Below are positions 4,263-11,940 of a stretch of DNA of 13,271 bases, piece after piece (positions within the stretch are counted from its first letter, which is position 1; the number at the start of each line of letters is the position of its first letter). This DNA comes from an uncultured Clostridia bacterium. Its GTDB lineage: Bacteria; Bacillota; Clostridia; Oscillospirales; Ruminococcaceae. The position numbers were made by a program, and so were the translations under genes. The stretch lies in the NCBI GenBank assembly GCA_947584825.1, contig CANPWR010000033.1, positions 1-13,271 on the forward strand, written 5' to 3'. The notes under the pieces were generated by a model, which made no database searches, was not told where the DNA came from, and worked only from the letters and a program-made list of their open reading frames with translations.

Positions 4263-6938
4263 ATGTTAAAAAAGATTAGAGCTAAAAAAAATGATTTAAT
4301 ATGCATCGGAACATTGCTGATTGTATATTTGGCAATAGTTATTCTAATAACCAGATTCAAATTTTCTTACGGTTCAGTAATAGATTGGAATAATCAGCAC
4401 TATGCGTTTGCAGAGTATTTTAGAAATCTGTTTTATGAAACAAAAAATTTCTTTCCGAGCTTTGCTCCGCAGATAGGGGCAGGTCAGAATATATATAATT
4501 TTTCATATTACGGTCTGTTTAATCCGCTTATACTGCCGAGTTATTTATTGCCCTTTGTATCAATGTCGGATTATATACAGGCGGTTAGTATGATATGTGT
4601 TCCTGTATCGGTAATAATTTTTTACTTCTGGGTCAAAAGGCGTTATGAAATCAAAATTGCCTTTTTCACAAGCTGTTTGTTTTTGCTTGCAGCACCTATT
4701 ATTTTTCATAGCCACAGGCATATAATGTTTGTCTGGTATTTTCCGTTTTTGATTGGAGCTTTGTTTTGCTGTGATATATTTTTTGAAAAGAAAAATCGCG
4801 CAGGACTGATTTTTTGTCTAACCATGATAATGCTGATAAGCTATTATTTTAGTATAGGAAGTTATCTTGCGATTTTGGTTTATATAACTGCTGTTTATTT
4901 GAATCAAAATTCTGTATTCAAAATTAAAGAGTATGCTAAAGCAGTAGTGGATATGGGATTTTGTATGCTTGTGTCAGTTATGATTTCGGCAATTCTGTGG
5001 CTTCCAACATTTAACGCAATTCTTCAGGGAAGAGATAATACTAATGTAAGCGTTACTTTAAAGGATATATTATTGCCTACGATTGATTATAGTGTAGTTC
5101 TATATAACTTTTATTCTTTGGGATTGACGGCAATTTCTCTTATGGCGATCGTTTATGCGCTATTTAGAAAAAACAGAGGATATAGGTTTATCGGTATTGT
5201 ACTTTCCGCTTTTGTGATATTTAAGATTTTATCCTATGTAATGAATGGATTTATGTACAGTGAGAGCAAAGCAATAATTCCTTTTATACCTCTTGCTTTG
5301 CTGTTGACTGCTGAATTTGTCAGGGCTGTATTTGATAAAAGTATATCGTTGCGTTTTTGGGTATTTATGAATTTAGGAATTGTATTAGGAGTGGTTGTAT
5401 ATCTATTAATTTATAAGGAAAATACTATTTTGTTTCTCTTAATAACAGATATTATTATTGTTAATATAGCTTATTTAATTTATAACAAAAGAAACAATGC
5501 AATAGTGTTTATATCCATTATTTCCGCAGCAGTATTCTTACTTTGTATGTCAGAAAACTTATATGATTCTCTAAGCTTAAAAGACAGTGTGATTAAAGTT
5601 GATAAAGAGTATGCTAAGGATATTGAAAATTCTGATTTTTCAATGGGGGATAATAACCTTTACCGTGTTTCTCAATATGCCGGCGAAGATGTGACTATCA
5701 ATAAAGTCTACGGGGAAGATTATTACCAAACAACTGTATATTCTTCACTGCAGAATCAGCTGTATAATCATTTTTATTATGATGAGTTTCAAAATGAAAT
5801 GCCGCATAGAATTTCGGCAATGGTTTCTGAAACTATGAATCCGTTCTTTTCTTCCTATATGAGTAACAGGTATTTATTTGTAGATAATAAATCAATAGCA
5901 AAAGGACGTGTATCTGTTCCATACGGATATAAAGAAGTGAAAAGAGAAGATAATATTACTTTGTATGAAAATGACGATGTATTGCCATTAGGTTATGCCT
6001 CTGCAAATCTTATGAGTACCACTCAATATGAAGGTCTAGCTTATCCATACAATATGAAAGCGTTGATGGATTATACTATTGTAGATGATGAATTACCAGA
6101 CGTCTCAGTTGACGGCATTGAAGACAAGGGCGTTGATTTAGCTTACGAGTTTTTTGCAGAACTTCCTGATAATATTAGTTATGACAAAGATAGTAATACA
6201 GTTTATGTTGATACATCACAAAGCAATAAAAAGGCTTACAAAACCGCAGGCACAAAAAATTCGTTTGATTCAGATAAGTGTACTGTGAATTTAAAAAATC
6301 CGATCGATGATTATTTGATAATCACCTGCAAGGCTGATAACAAGTTTGCAAAAAAACCTACTGACATTTATATGACTATTAACGGAATAAAAAATAAGCT
6401 GACAGAGCCAGAGTGGAAGTATTATAACGAAAATGAAATGTTTTGCTTTGTGCTTTCGTCAAACGAACCTATAAAAAGCATTACACTTCAGTTTTCAAAA
6501 GGCGAATATGTGCTCTCTGACTGGAGATTTTACACCGTAAAAAAGAACGAGCTTGAGGACTTGAAAAACAATATCGATGAGTTTATAATAAATAAGGCAA
6601 AAACCAAAGGTGACTCTTTAGAGGGTAAAATAAATGTTTCAAAAGACAACAGCTATTTTAAGCTGACAATTCCTTATGATAAGGGTTTCAGTGCTTATGT
6701 TGACGGTCAAAAGACTGATATTCAAATAGTTGATAAAGCGTTTATTGGTTTTAAAATACCAAAGGGAAATCACAGTATTAAAATAGTATATAAAGCTCCG
6801 CTTTTGAAAGAAGCTAAAATAATATCGCTTTTGGGAATTATATTGTTTGTCCTTATATTGTCAGTACAAATTACAATAAGACACTTCAATTTGAGGTTGC
6901 ATAAAAATCTTAATAAAAATTGCAAAAGTATATATTAA
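4263..6938 (+). CDS. YfhO-family multi-pass membrane protein, GT-C-type glycosyltransferase-like
   Basis: 891 residues, close to the roughly 860 usual for YfhO. Many membrane helices span residues ~12-430, a large extracytoplasmic domain covers ~440-845 and a last helix lies at ~852-872, ending in a basic tail. The first outer loop has D41 in SVIDWNNQHYAFAEYF, the position where GT-C enzymes keep a catalytic acid, and GAGQNIYNFSYYGLFNP follows, a family hallmark. The C-terminal PYDKGFSAYVDG and IPKGNHSIKIVYKAP segments also match the family. In Bacillus, YfhO is linked to adding a sugar from an undecaprenyl-phosphate carrier to lipoteichoic acid; a related outer-surface sugar transfer is inferred here. 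GAGGAG 5 bases ahead supports the ATG. It is first in a four-gene operon under a consensus promoter, and a PIG-L deacetylase begins 15 bases after its stop. The family is sure, the acceptor is not. Confidence 0.85.
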   Translation: MLKKIRAKKNDLICIGTLLIVYLAIVILITRFKFSYGSVIDWNNQHYAFAEYFRNLFYETKNFFPSFAPQIGAGQNIYNFSYYGLFNPLILPSYLLPFVSMSDYIQAVSMICVPVSVIIFYFWVKRRYEIKIAFFTSCLFLLAAPIIFHSHRHIMFVWYFPFLIGALFCCDIFFEKKNRAGLIFCLTMIMLISYYFSIGSYLAILVYITAVYLNQNSVFKIKEYAKAVVDMGFCMLVSVMISAILWLPTFNAILQGRDNTNVSVTLKDILLPTIDYSVVLYNFYSLGLTAISLMAIVYALFRKNRGYRFIGIVLSAFVIFKILSYVMNGFMYSESKAIIPFIPLALLLTAEFVRAVFDKSISLRFWVFMNLGIVLGVVVYLLIYKENTILFLLITDIIIVNIAYLIYNKRNNAIVFISIISAAVFLLCMSENLYDSLSLKDSVIKVDKEYAKDIENSDFSMGDNNLYRVSQYAGEDVTINKVYGEDYYQTTVYSSLQNQLYNHFYYDEFQNEMPHRISAMVSETMNPFFSSYMSNRYLFVDNKSIAKGRVSVPYGYKEVKREDNITLYENDDVLPLGYASANLMSTTQYEGLAYPYNMKALMDYTIVDDELPDVSVDGIEDKGVDLAYEFFAELPDNISYDKDSNTVYVDTSQSNKKAYKTAGTKNSFDSDKCTVNLKNPIDDYLIITCKADNKFAKKPTDIYMTINGIKNKLTEPEWKYYNENEMFCFVLSSNEPIKSITLQFSKGEYVLSDWRFYTVKKNELEDLKNNIDEFIINKAKTKGDSLEGKINVSKDNSYFKLTIPYDKGFSAYVDGQKTDIQIVDKAFIGFKIPKGNHSIKIVYKAPLLKEAKIISLLGIILFVLILSVQITIRHFNLRLHKNLNKNCKSIY

Positions 6939-6953
6939 GGAGATTTACTGACA

Positions 6954-7697
6954 ATGGACAATTCTGTAATAAATAAAAGCTGGTGCTTATTAAAAAAACT
7001 GATTTGTATTATAATTACTGTAATTTTGTTGTTTATACTATTAGCTGGTGTATATTGGGAGAATAGAGTAGGTACAAGCTATTATGATAAAAATATTCTT
7101 GGAAACGTTGACATTTCAGGTGTAGATAAGCTTATGATAGTTGCTCACCCTGATGATGAAACTATTTGGGGCGGAGGGCATTTGGAAGAAGGCGGATATT
7201 TAGTAGTATGCTTTACTGACGGTTATAACAAAGTCCGAAAAGATGAATTTATAAACGCTGTAACATCTTTAAACAACTCCAATGTTCCAATTATATTTGA
7301 TTTTCCGGATAAGACATTCCGTAAAAGAGATAATTGGTATGGAATTAAATATAAGGTATTTAAAACTGTCGATAATTTGTTGGAAATGAAGGACTGGAAA
7401 TTGATAGTTACTCACAATAAAGACGGAGAATACGGTCATATCCATCATAAGGCGATAAGCGAGATAGTAAGCAGTGAGTGTGAAAAGCTTGGAAAACAAA
7501 ATAATCTTTATTACTTCGGTAAATATCACAGCAGGATGAAAATACCTAAGTTTGAAATTGAAATGACGCCGTTGGATGATAAATTATATAATAAAAAACT
7601 AGAGGTTTGTAAAATGTTTTCGTCTCAGCAGTGGGTCATTGACGGTCTGTATCATATGCTAAAATATGAAAATTGGACTGCATATAATGGTCAATAA
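6954..7697 (+). CDS. Membrane-anchored PIG-L family sugar deacetylase
   Basis: 247 residues. An uncleaved-looking N-terminal membrane segment (~15-34) precedes the PIG-L/LmbE domain. The metal motif AHPDDE is at 64-69 (His65, Asp68; Asp67 as the likely base), and the second motif GEYGHIHH at 158-165 supplies the remaining His. Family members are zinc-dependent and remove the acetyl group from N-acetylglucosamine linked to lipids or small molecules. With the anchor, basic residues before it and the bulk after it, the catalytic domain probably faces outward. It starts 15 bases after the YfhO-family stop, and its AAGGAG (6937-6942) overlaps that stop codon. A natural reading is deacetylation of an aminosugar that the YfhO-family protein handles, but this is inferred from position alone. 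Confidence 0.85.
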   Translation: MDNSVINKSWCLLKKLICIIITVILLFILLAGVYWENRVGTSYYDKNILGNVDISGVDKLMIVAHPDDETIWGGGHLEEGGYLVVCFTDGYNKVRKDEFINAVTSLNNSNVPIIFDFPDKTFRKRDNWYGIKYKVFKTVDNLLEMKDWKLIVTHNKDGEYGHIHHKAISEIVSSECEKLGKQNNLYYFGKYHSRMKIPKFEIEMTPLDDKLYNKKLEVCKMFSSQQWVIDGLYHMLKYENWTAYNGQ

Positions 7698-7714
7698 TTC
7701 GGAGATAGTTTGAA

Positions 7715-8701
7715 ATGACGGATAAAAAATATTTACAATCAGGTAATTCAAAAGAGAAGAATATGAAGCAAAGCATTATGTCAAAGACAGTAGTGGTGAC
7801 TTTAACTGCAATGATTTGCTGTGCGTTATGGGGAAGCGCTTTTCCATGTGTTAAAATAGGCTACAAACTTTTTAGTATAGGCAACAATGATCCGTTTTCT
7901 CAGATTTTATTTGCCGGAATACGATTTTTCATAGCAGGCGTTTTCACAGTGCTGATAGGAAGCTTTATAGAGAAAAGACCGCTGTTGCCCAATAGAAAAT
8001 CAGCAGGCAAGATAGTTGTTCTTTCTATGTTTCAGACGATTATACAGTATTTGTTTTTCTATATAGGTCTTTCGCACACCACAGGTGTCAAGGCTTCTAT
8101 TCTTGACGGGGCAAGTGTTTTTATTGCTCTTTTTGTTTCGGGAATAATATTTAGAATAGAAAAGATAACTCCTGCAAAAATAATTGGAAGTCTTATAGGC
8201 TTTATCGGGGTAATACTTATAAATCTTACAGGTCTTGACTTTCAGTTTGAACTTACAGGTGAAGGATTTATTCTGCTCTCTGCAATCGGATATGCGCTGT
8301 CGTCTGTGTTTATGAAAAGGTATTCTTCAGATACAAGTCCGGTGCTTTTAAGCGGCTGGCAGTTTATTTTCGGCGGTGCGGTTATGACAATAGTCGGTTT
8401 GATTTTCGGTGGTACGCTAAAAATCACTTCTGTTAAGGCTTTGTTTATGCTATTGTATCTCGCACTTCTTTCAGCAGTTGCATATAGCCTTTGGTCTGTG
8501 CTTTTAAAGTATAATCCTGTTTCTAAGGTTACCGTTTTTGGATTTTTAAATCCTGTGTTCGGTTCGGTTTTTTCGGTTATTTTTCTTGACGAAACTGAGG
8601 CTTTCGGCATATCGGCTTTTGTCTCTATGATTTTAGTCAGCGTTGGAATTTATATCGTAAACCGAAGAGAGACAGTTTGGAAAGATAAAAAATATTCATA
8701 A
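7715..8701 (+). CDS. EamA / DMT-superfamily transporter (10-TM)
   Basis: 328 residues with two EamA repeats, about ten membrane helices between ~28 and ~315. The first repeat starts at CCALWGSAFPCVKIGY, the typical EamA opening; the second starts near GEGFILLSAIGYALSSVFMK. These transporters move metabolites such as amino acids, sugars or nucleotide-sugars, usually outward, and the substrate cannot be read from sequence. The ATG at 7715 has GGAG (7701-7704) 10 bases ahead. In-frame ATGs at 7763 and 7778 would remove a polar 16-21 residue lead that the family does not need, but they lack good ribosome binding sites. It lies 17 bases after the PIG-L gene and 22 bases before the GH74 gene, so it belongs to the same transcript. 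Confidence 0.85.
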   Translation: MTDKKYLQSGNSKEKNMKQSIMSKTVVVTLTAMICCALWGSAFPCVKIGYKLFSIGNNDPFSQILFAGIRFFIAGVFTVLIGSFIEKRPLLPNRKSAGKIVVLSMFQTIIQYLFFYIGLSHTTGVKASILDGASVFIALFVSGIIFRIEKITPAKIIGSLIGFIGVILINLTGLDFQFELTGEGFILLSAIGYALSSVFMKRYSSDTSPVLLSGWQFIFGGAVMTIVGLIFGGTLKITSVKALFMLLYLALLSAVAYSLWSVLLKYNPVSKVTVFGFLNPVFGSVFSVIFLDETEAFGISAFVSMILVSVGIYIVNRRETVWKDKKYS

Positions 8702-8723
8702 TATTCTGAAAGAGGTTTTATTT

Positions 8724-11027
8724 ATGAATAAAGTCAAGTATGAGTATAAGAATTTCAAGATAGGCGGCGGCGGATTCGTAACAGGATTCGTTTTTCATAA
8801 AAAAACGCCAAAAATTCTTTACGCTAGAACCGATATTGGCGGAGTATACAGATTTGATTTTGAAAACAGTAAGTGGATCTCTCTTATTGACAGTGTTACG
8901 TCAGTAGAGCCGAACCAGTGCTATCCATTGTCGATTGCGTTAGACGAGAACGATGAGAACGTTCTTTACATAGCTTGCGGAGATCATATAAAAGGTGAGC
9001 TTTGCATAAGTCATAATAAGGGTGAGAGCTTTGAAATAAAGCCGATCCCGTGCGGCATTCACGGAAACTGTATGGGAAGAGCGACAGGTGAGCGATTATT
9101 TAAAATCGGGGGCGATTTGTTTTTTGCGTCTCAGACGTCAGGGCCTTTGCGGTCAAGCGATGAGGGCGAAAGCTGGGATAAGCTTAATGTGAACGGAGAA
9201 ACCAATTTAACATTTGTAAACGCAATTCAGTCGGGAGAACATCGTACTGTTTTTGTAGGTACAAGCGGAGGGGAAAATATCTCTGTTAAGTACGGTCGAA
9301 AATTCAGGGGACATTCGCTTTACGCTTCATATGATAACGGAGATAGCTTTTTCAAGGTAATTCAGCCTGAGGCGGATATTACAGTGAAATCTGCTTTAGC
9401 AGGATTTGTTGCCCAGAGAAGTTCTTTTGGCACTGATATAAAGACTGGCAAACGATATTTTTATGTTACATATAGCCAGACGGGAAAGGATAAAGAGCCA
9501 TACAGGTACACCTGTGATTCAGCTCAGATCGTAAGCGGAAGAATATTAAGATACGAGCTTGACAAGCAGGGCAGGATAATTGAAAACTCTGTCAGGGATA
9601 TCACGCCTGATGAGGTAGACGGCGTAGGTTTAAGCGGCATTGATTTCTGTGACGGATTGTTAGTTCTGTCGGAAATAGGGGAGGCTCACCCTAACAGTAT
9701 ATACATAAGTCTTGATAACGGCGATAGCTGGAAGAAAATTTTATATAACCTGAGCGTCGGTAAGATGAATTTTACTATACCTTATATGAAACCGGAGTAT
9801 AATTCAAATAGGCTTTTGGTTCACTGGATGAGCGATATAAAAATAAATCCTTTTAATCCTGAGATGGCGGTGTTTAATACAGGTACAGGCGTGTTTGCTT
9901 CAACGAATTTAACTGTTTCTGAAAACAGCAGCACGGTCGTATGGGAGCCTCTTTGCGAGGGTATGGAGGAAACCGTTCATATTAATGTATACAGTCCTCC
10001 GAAGGGAGATATTAGGTGTATAGATATTGTCGGAGACTTGGGGGGATTTGCGTTTTCAAGCGTTGATGAAATTCCTGAAAACTCTTTTGCTAACGAAAAA
10101 GGTGACAGGTATATAACCTGCCTTAATGCGGATTTTACAGACGAAAACCCGGATATTGTAGTTGCAACTCCTAGGGGGAACTGGACAGGCGAGACAGTAG
10201 GCGGAGTTATTATTTCCCACGACCAATGCAGAACTTGGAGGCACTTAGGTTTTCCTTACGGATTGAGTGAAAAGATAGACACACTTTGTGATAATATAAA
10301 AAATCCGAACATAGACTCTGGTTGGGCGGCATTATCAGCGGACGGAAAAAGAATAGTCTGGGCGATTGCACAAGAACACGAATTTTTGACCGACAGCGTG
10401 GTTTATACTGATGATGAGGGCAAAACTTGGGCAAAATCTGAATTTATAGGAAGCCGAGATTATGAGCAAAACCCTGTGCCTTTATTTATTATTGCTGACA
10501 GGGTTGATCCGAATATTTTTATGGCGGTGAATAAAGAATCAACAATGTTTATAAGCACTGATAAAGGAAAAACCTTTTATGAGTGTAATCCAAGCGATGT
10601 ATTTGAAACGCCGAAAGGCAGAAAGAAGCTCAAACTTCGCCATATTGAAGTACGCGCCGAAAGCGGTAAAGAAAAAACTCTTTGGGTAGCTTTTGGTCCT
10701 GCAGGACTTTGGAGGCTGGAATTTGATGAAAAAGCTAAGTCGGTAAACTGTGTTCATATTACAAAGCCGAACGAATTTACTTTAGGAATTGGTTTTGGTA
10801 TGCCGAAAGATGGTTTAGATGTACCTGTTATATACACAAGCGGGGTTATAGACGGTAAATACGGCTTTTGGAGAAGCTGTGATTATGGAAAAACCTTCGA
10901 GCTGATAAGTAATGATAATCAGCATTTCGGAACGGTGATAAGTATTTCGGGAGATCCGAGAGAGTTCGGAACATTTTATATTGCGACAGGCTCCAGAGGA
11001 CTTTTCTGCGGAAAAGAGATAAAATAA
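8724..11027 (+). CDS. GH74-family glycoside hydrolase (xyloglucanase-like), no signal peptide
   Basis: 767 residues, the size of a bare GH74 catalytic module: two seven-bladed propellers. The opening IGGGGFVTGFVFHKK then YARTDIGGVYRFD is a family hallmark; D37 matches the catalytic base and D438 in IVGDLGGF the catalytic acid. At least six Asp-box (BNR) turns are visible, for example SSDEGESW, SLDNGDSW, TDDEGKTW and STDKGKTF. GH74 enzymes cleave the beta-1,4-glucan backbone of xyloglucan or its oligosaccharides. Most are secreted, but this one begins MNKVKYEYKNFK with no signal peptide, anchor or carbohydrate-binding module, so it should act on imported oligosaccharides in the cytoplasm. AGAGG 8 bases ahead supports the start. 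It is last in the operon. Its G+C is visibly higher than that of the genes upstream. Specificity could differ from xyloglucan. Confidence 0.85.
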   Translation: MNKVKYEYKNFKIGGGGFVTGFVFHKKTPKILYARTDIGGVYRFDFENSKWISLIDSVTSVEPNQCYPLSIALDENDENVLYIACGDHIKGELCISHNKGESFEIKPIPCGIHGNCMGRATGERLFKIGGDLFFASQTSGPLRSSDEGESWDKLNVNGETNLTFVNAIQSGEHRTVFVGTSGGENISVKYGRKFRGHSLYASYDNGDSFFKVIQPEADITVKSALAGFVAQRSSFGTDIKTGKRYFYVTYSQTGKDKEPYRYTCDSAQIVSGRILRYELDKQGRIIENSVRDITPDEVDGVGLSGIDFCDGLLVLSEIGEAHPNSIYISLDNGDSWKKILYNLSVGKMNFTIPYMKPEYNSNRLLVHWMSDIKINPFNPEMAVFNTGTGVFASTNLTVSENSSTVVWEPLCEGMEETVHINVYSPPKGDIRCIDIVGDLGGFAFSSVDEIPENSFANEKGDRYITCLNADFTDENPDIVVATPRGNWTGETVGGVIISHDQCRTWRHLGFPYGLSEKIDTLCDNIKNPNIDSGWAALSADGKRIVWAIAQEHEFLTDSVVYTDDEGKTWAKSEFIGSRDYEQNPVPLFIIADRVDPNIFMAVNKESTMFISTDKGKTFYECNPSDVFETPKGRKKLKLRHIEVRAESGKEKTLWVAFGPAGLWRLEFDEKAKSVNCVHITKPNEFTLGIGFGMPKDGLDVPVIYTSGVIDGKYGFWRSCDYGKTFELISNDNQHFGTVISISGDPREFGTFYIATGSRGLFCGKEIK

Positions 11028-11044
11028 AAATACTTACATTAGCA

Positions 11045-11100
11045 GTATTGATAAGTCTGAGGTTAAAAAAGGTTATCACTTTTTACAAAAATATCAATAC
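11045..11100 (+). terminator. Weak candidate terminator after the GH74 gene
   Basis: GTATTGATA (11045-11053) is exactly complementary to TATCAATAC (11092-11100), with a partly self-pairing A- and T-rich stretch between, and ATTTTA follows. The structure is AT-rich and loosely spaced, so it is a weak candidate. I see no better transcript end before the next promoter. Confidence 0.25.
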
Positions 11101-11123
11101 ATTTTAGTGCAATATTACGTTTG

Positions 11124-11143
11124 GTATTTCGTTGACGAAATAC
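11124..11143. promoter_or_regulatory. 20-base inverted repeat over the -35 box, probable operator
   Basis: GTATTTCGT (11124-11132) and ACGAAATAC (11135-11143) are exact reverse complements separated by two bases, and the repeat fully covers the -35 box. A dimeric regulator, probably a sugar-responsive repressor, could bind here. The motif differs from the palindrome at 4197-4222, so the two operons likely answer to different regulators. Confidence 0.6.
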
Positions 11144-11160
11144 TTTATAAATGGTATAAT
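11132..11160 (+). promoter_or_regulatory. Sigma-A promoter of the DUF4867 / isomerase operon
   Basis: TTGACG (11132-11137), a 17-base spacer and TATAAT (11155-11160) give a near-consensus promoter. Transcription should begin near 11167, leaving a leader of about 80 bases before the ATG at 11246. It separates this operon from the GH74 operon. Confidence 0.8.
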
Positions 11161-11245
11161 TATCTTTAGTAAACTTAACAACTGTAACATTTTATGATTC
11201 TTTGGTGTTTTGTAAAGTGTTATTGTGATTTGGGAGGATTTTTGT

Positions 11246-11884
11246 ATGGCAGATTTTAAGATAAGATCCGTTTTTGATAAGGAATTTAAAAAATACGGAA
11301 GAGTTATTGAGGGTTATAACCTGAGTGATGTTCTAGACGCTATGGAAAGCACACCGCTTCCGTCAGATGTTGCATATGTTCCGAGTGTTCCGTCGCTTGA
11401 GGCTCTTAACATTAAAAAGGCATTGATCTCTGAGGTTTACGGAGGACTTCCTTGTCAGATAGGATATTGCAACGGCAACAACTATGCACTCAATGCGCTT
11501 GAATATCACCGTTCCAGTGAGATTAATATTGCGGCGACTGACCTTATTCTTATGCTCGGTTGGCAGCCGGATATTGAGGACGATTTTACATATGATACTA
11601 GCAAGGTCGAGATGTTTAAAGTTCCAAAGGGAGTTATGATAGAGGTTTATGCTACAACACTTCATTATGCTCCTTGCAACGCAAACGACGGTGGATTTAA
11701 ATGTGTTGTGGTACTTCCAAAGGATACTAACACAGACCTTGTGGGAAGTGTTGATAAGTCTATAGGAGATAATAAGCTTTTGTTTGCTAAAAATAAGTGG
11801 CTTATCGGTCATGAGGAATCGGGAGTTCAAAATGACGGCGGATTTATCGGTCTTAAGGGCGAGAACTTAAAGCTCGGTAATTAA
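11246..11884 (+). CDS. DUF4867 family protein
   Basis: 212 residues from the ATG at 11246. An in-frame GTG at 11225 exists, but GGGAGG at 11232-11237 lies 8 bases before this ATG, and the longer reading would put that ribosome binding site inside the gene. The protein is soluble, without signal peptide or membrane segment. Recognisable stretches are PLPSDVAYVPSVPSLEA near the N-terminus, GLPCQIGYCNGNNYALNALEYHRSSEI in the middle and FKVPKGVMIEVYATTLHYAPC, which has the look of a cupin-like sugar-binding barrel with His and Glu residues that could hold a metal. I recognise this as the DUF4867 family, usually about this length and found beside carbohydrate genes. It shares an operon with the isomerase-like gene 56 bases downstream, so a role in the same sugar pathway, perhaps as a lyxose-isomerase- or mutarotase-like helper, is a guess. 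Confidence 0.75.
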   Translation: MADFKIRSVFDKEFKKYGRVIEGYNLSDVLDAMESTPLPSDVAYVPSVPSLEALNIKKALISEVYGGLPCQIGYCNGNNYALNALEYHRSSEINIAATDLILMLGWQPDIEDDFTYDTSKVEMFKVPKGVMIEVYATTLHYAPCNANDGGFKCVVVLPKDTNTDLVGSVDKSIGDNKLLFAKNKWLIGHEESGVQNDGGFIGLKGENLKLGN

Positions 11885-11895
11885 TTCAGTTGAGA

Positions 11896-11910
11896 AAAGC
11901 ATTATGCTTT
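11896..11910. repeat. Small palindrome between the DUF4867 and isomerase genes
   Basis: AAAGCAT and ATGCTTT flank a single T. There is no T-run after it, so it should not stop transcription. It could adjust stability or translation of the downstream gene, or mean nothing. Confidence 0.3.
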
Positions 11911-11940
11911 ATAATAATACTAAGTATGGAGGAAATAAGA

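Noticed and set aside
10056..10757. Several minus-strand open frames inside the GH74 gene
   Set aside because: They have no ribosome binding sites or recognisable domains and lie antisense to a well-supported gene.
11225..11245. GTG start giving a 219-residue DUF4867 protein
   Set aside because: The extra seven codons contain the GGGAGG ribosome binding site that serves the ATG at 11246, and nothing suitable precedes the GTG.
11363..11830. 155-codon minus-strand open frame inside the DUF4867 gene
   Set aside because: It is antisense to the recognised family protein, shows no domain and has unnatural composition for a protein.
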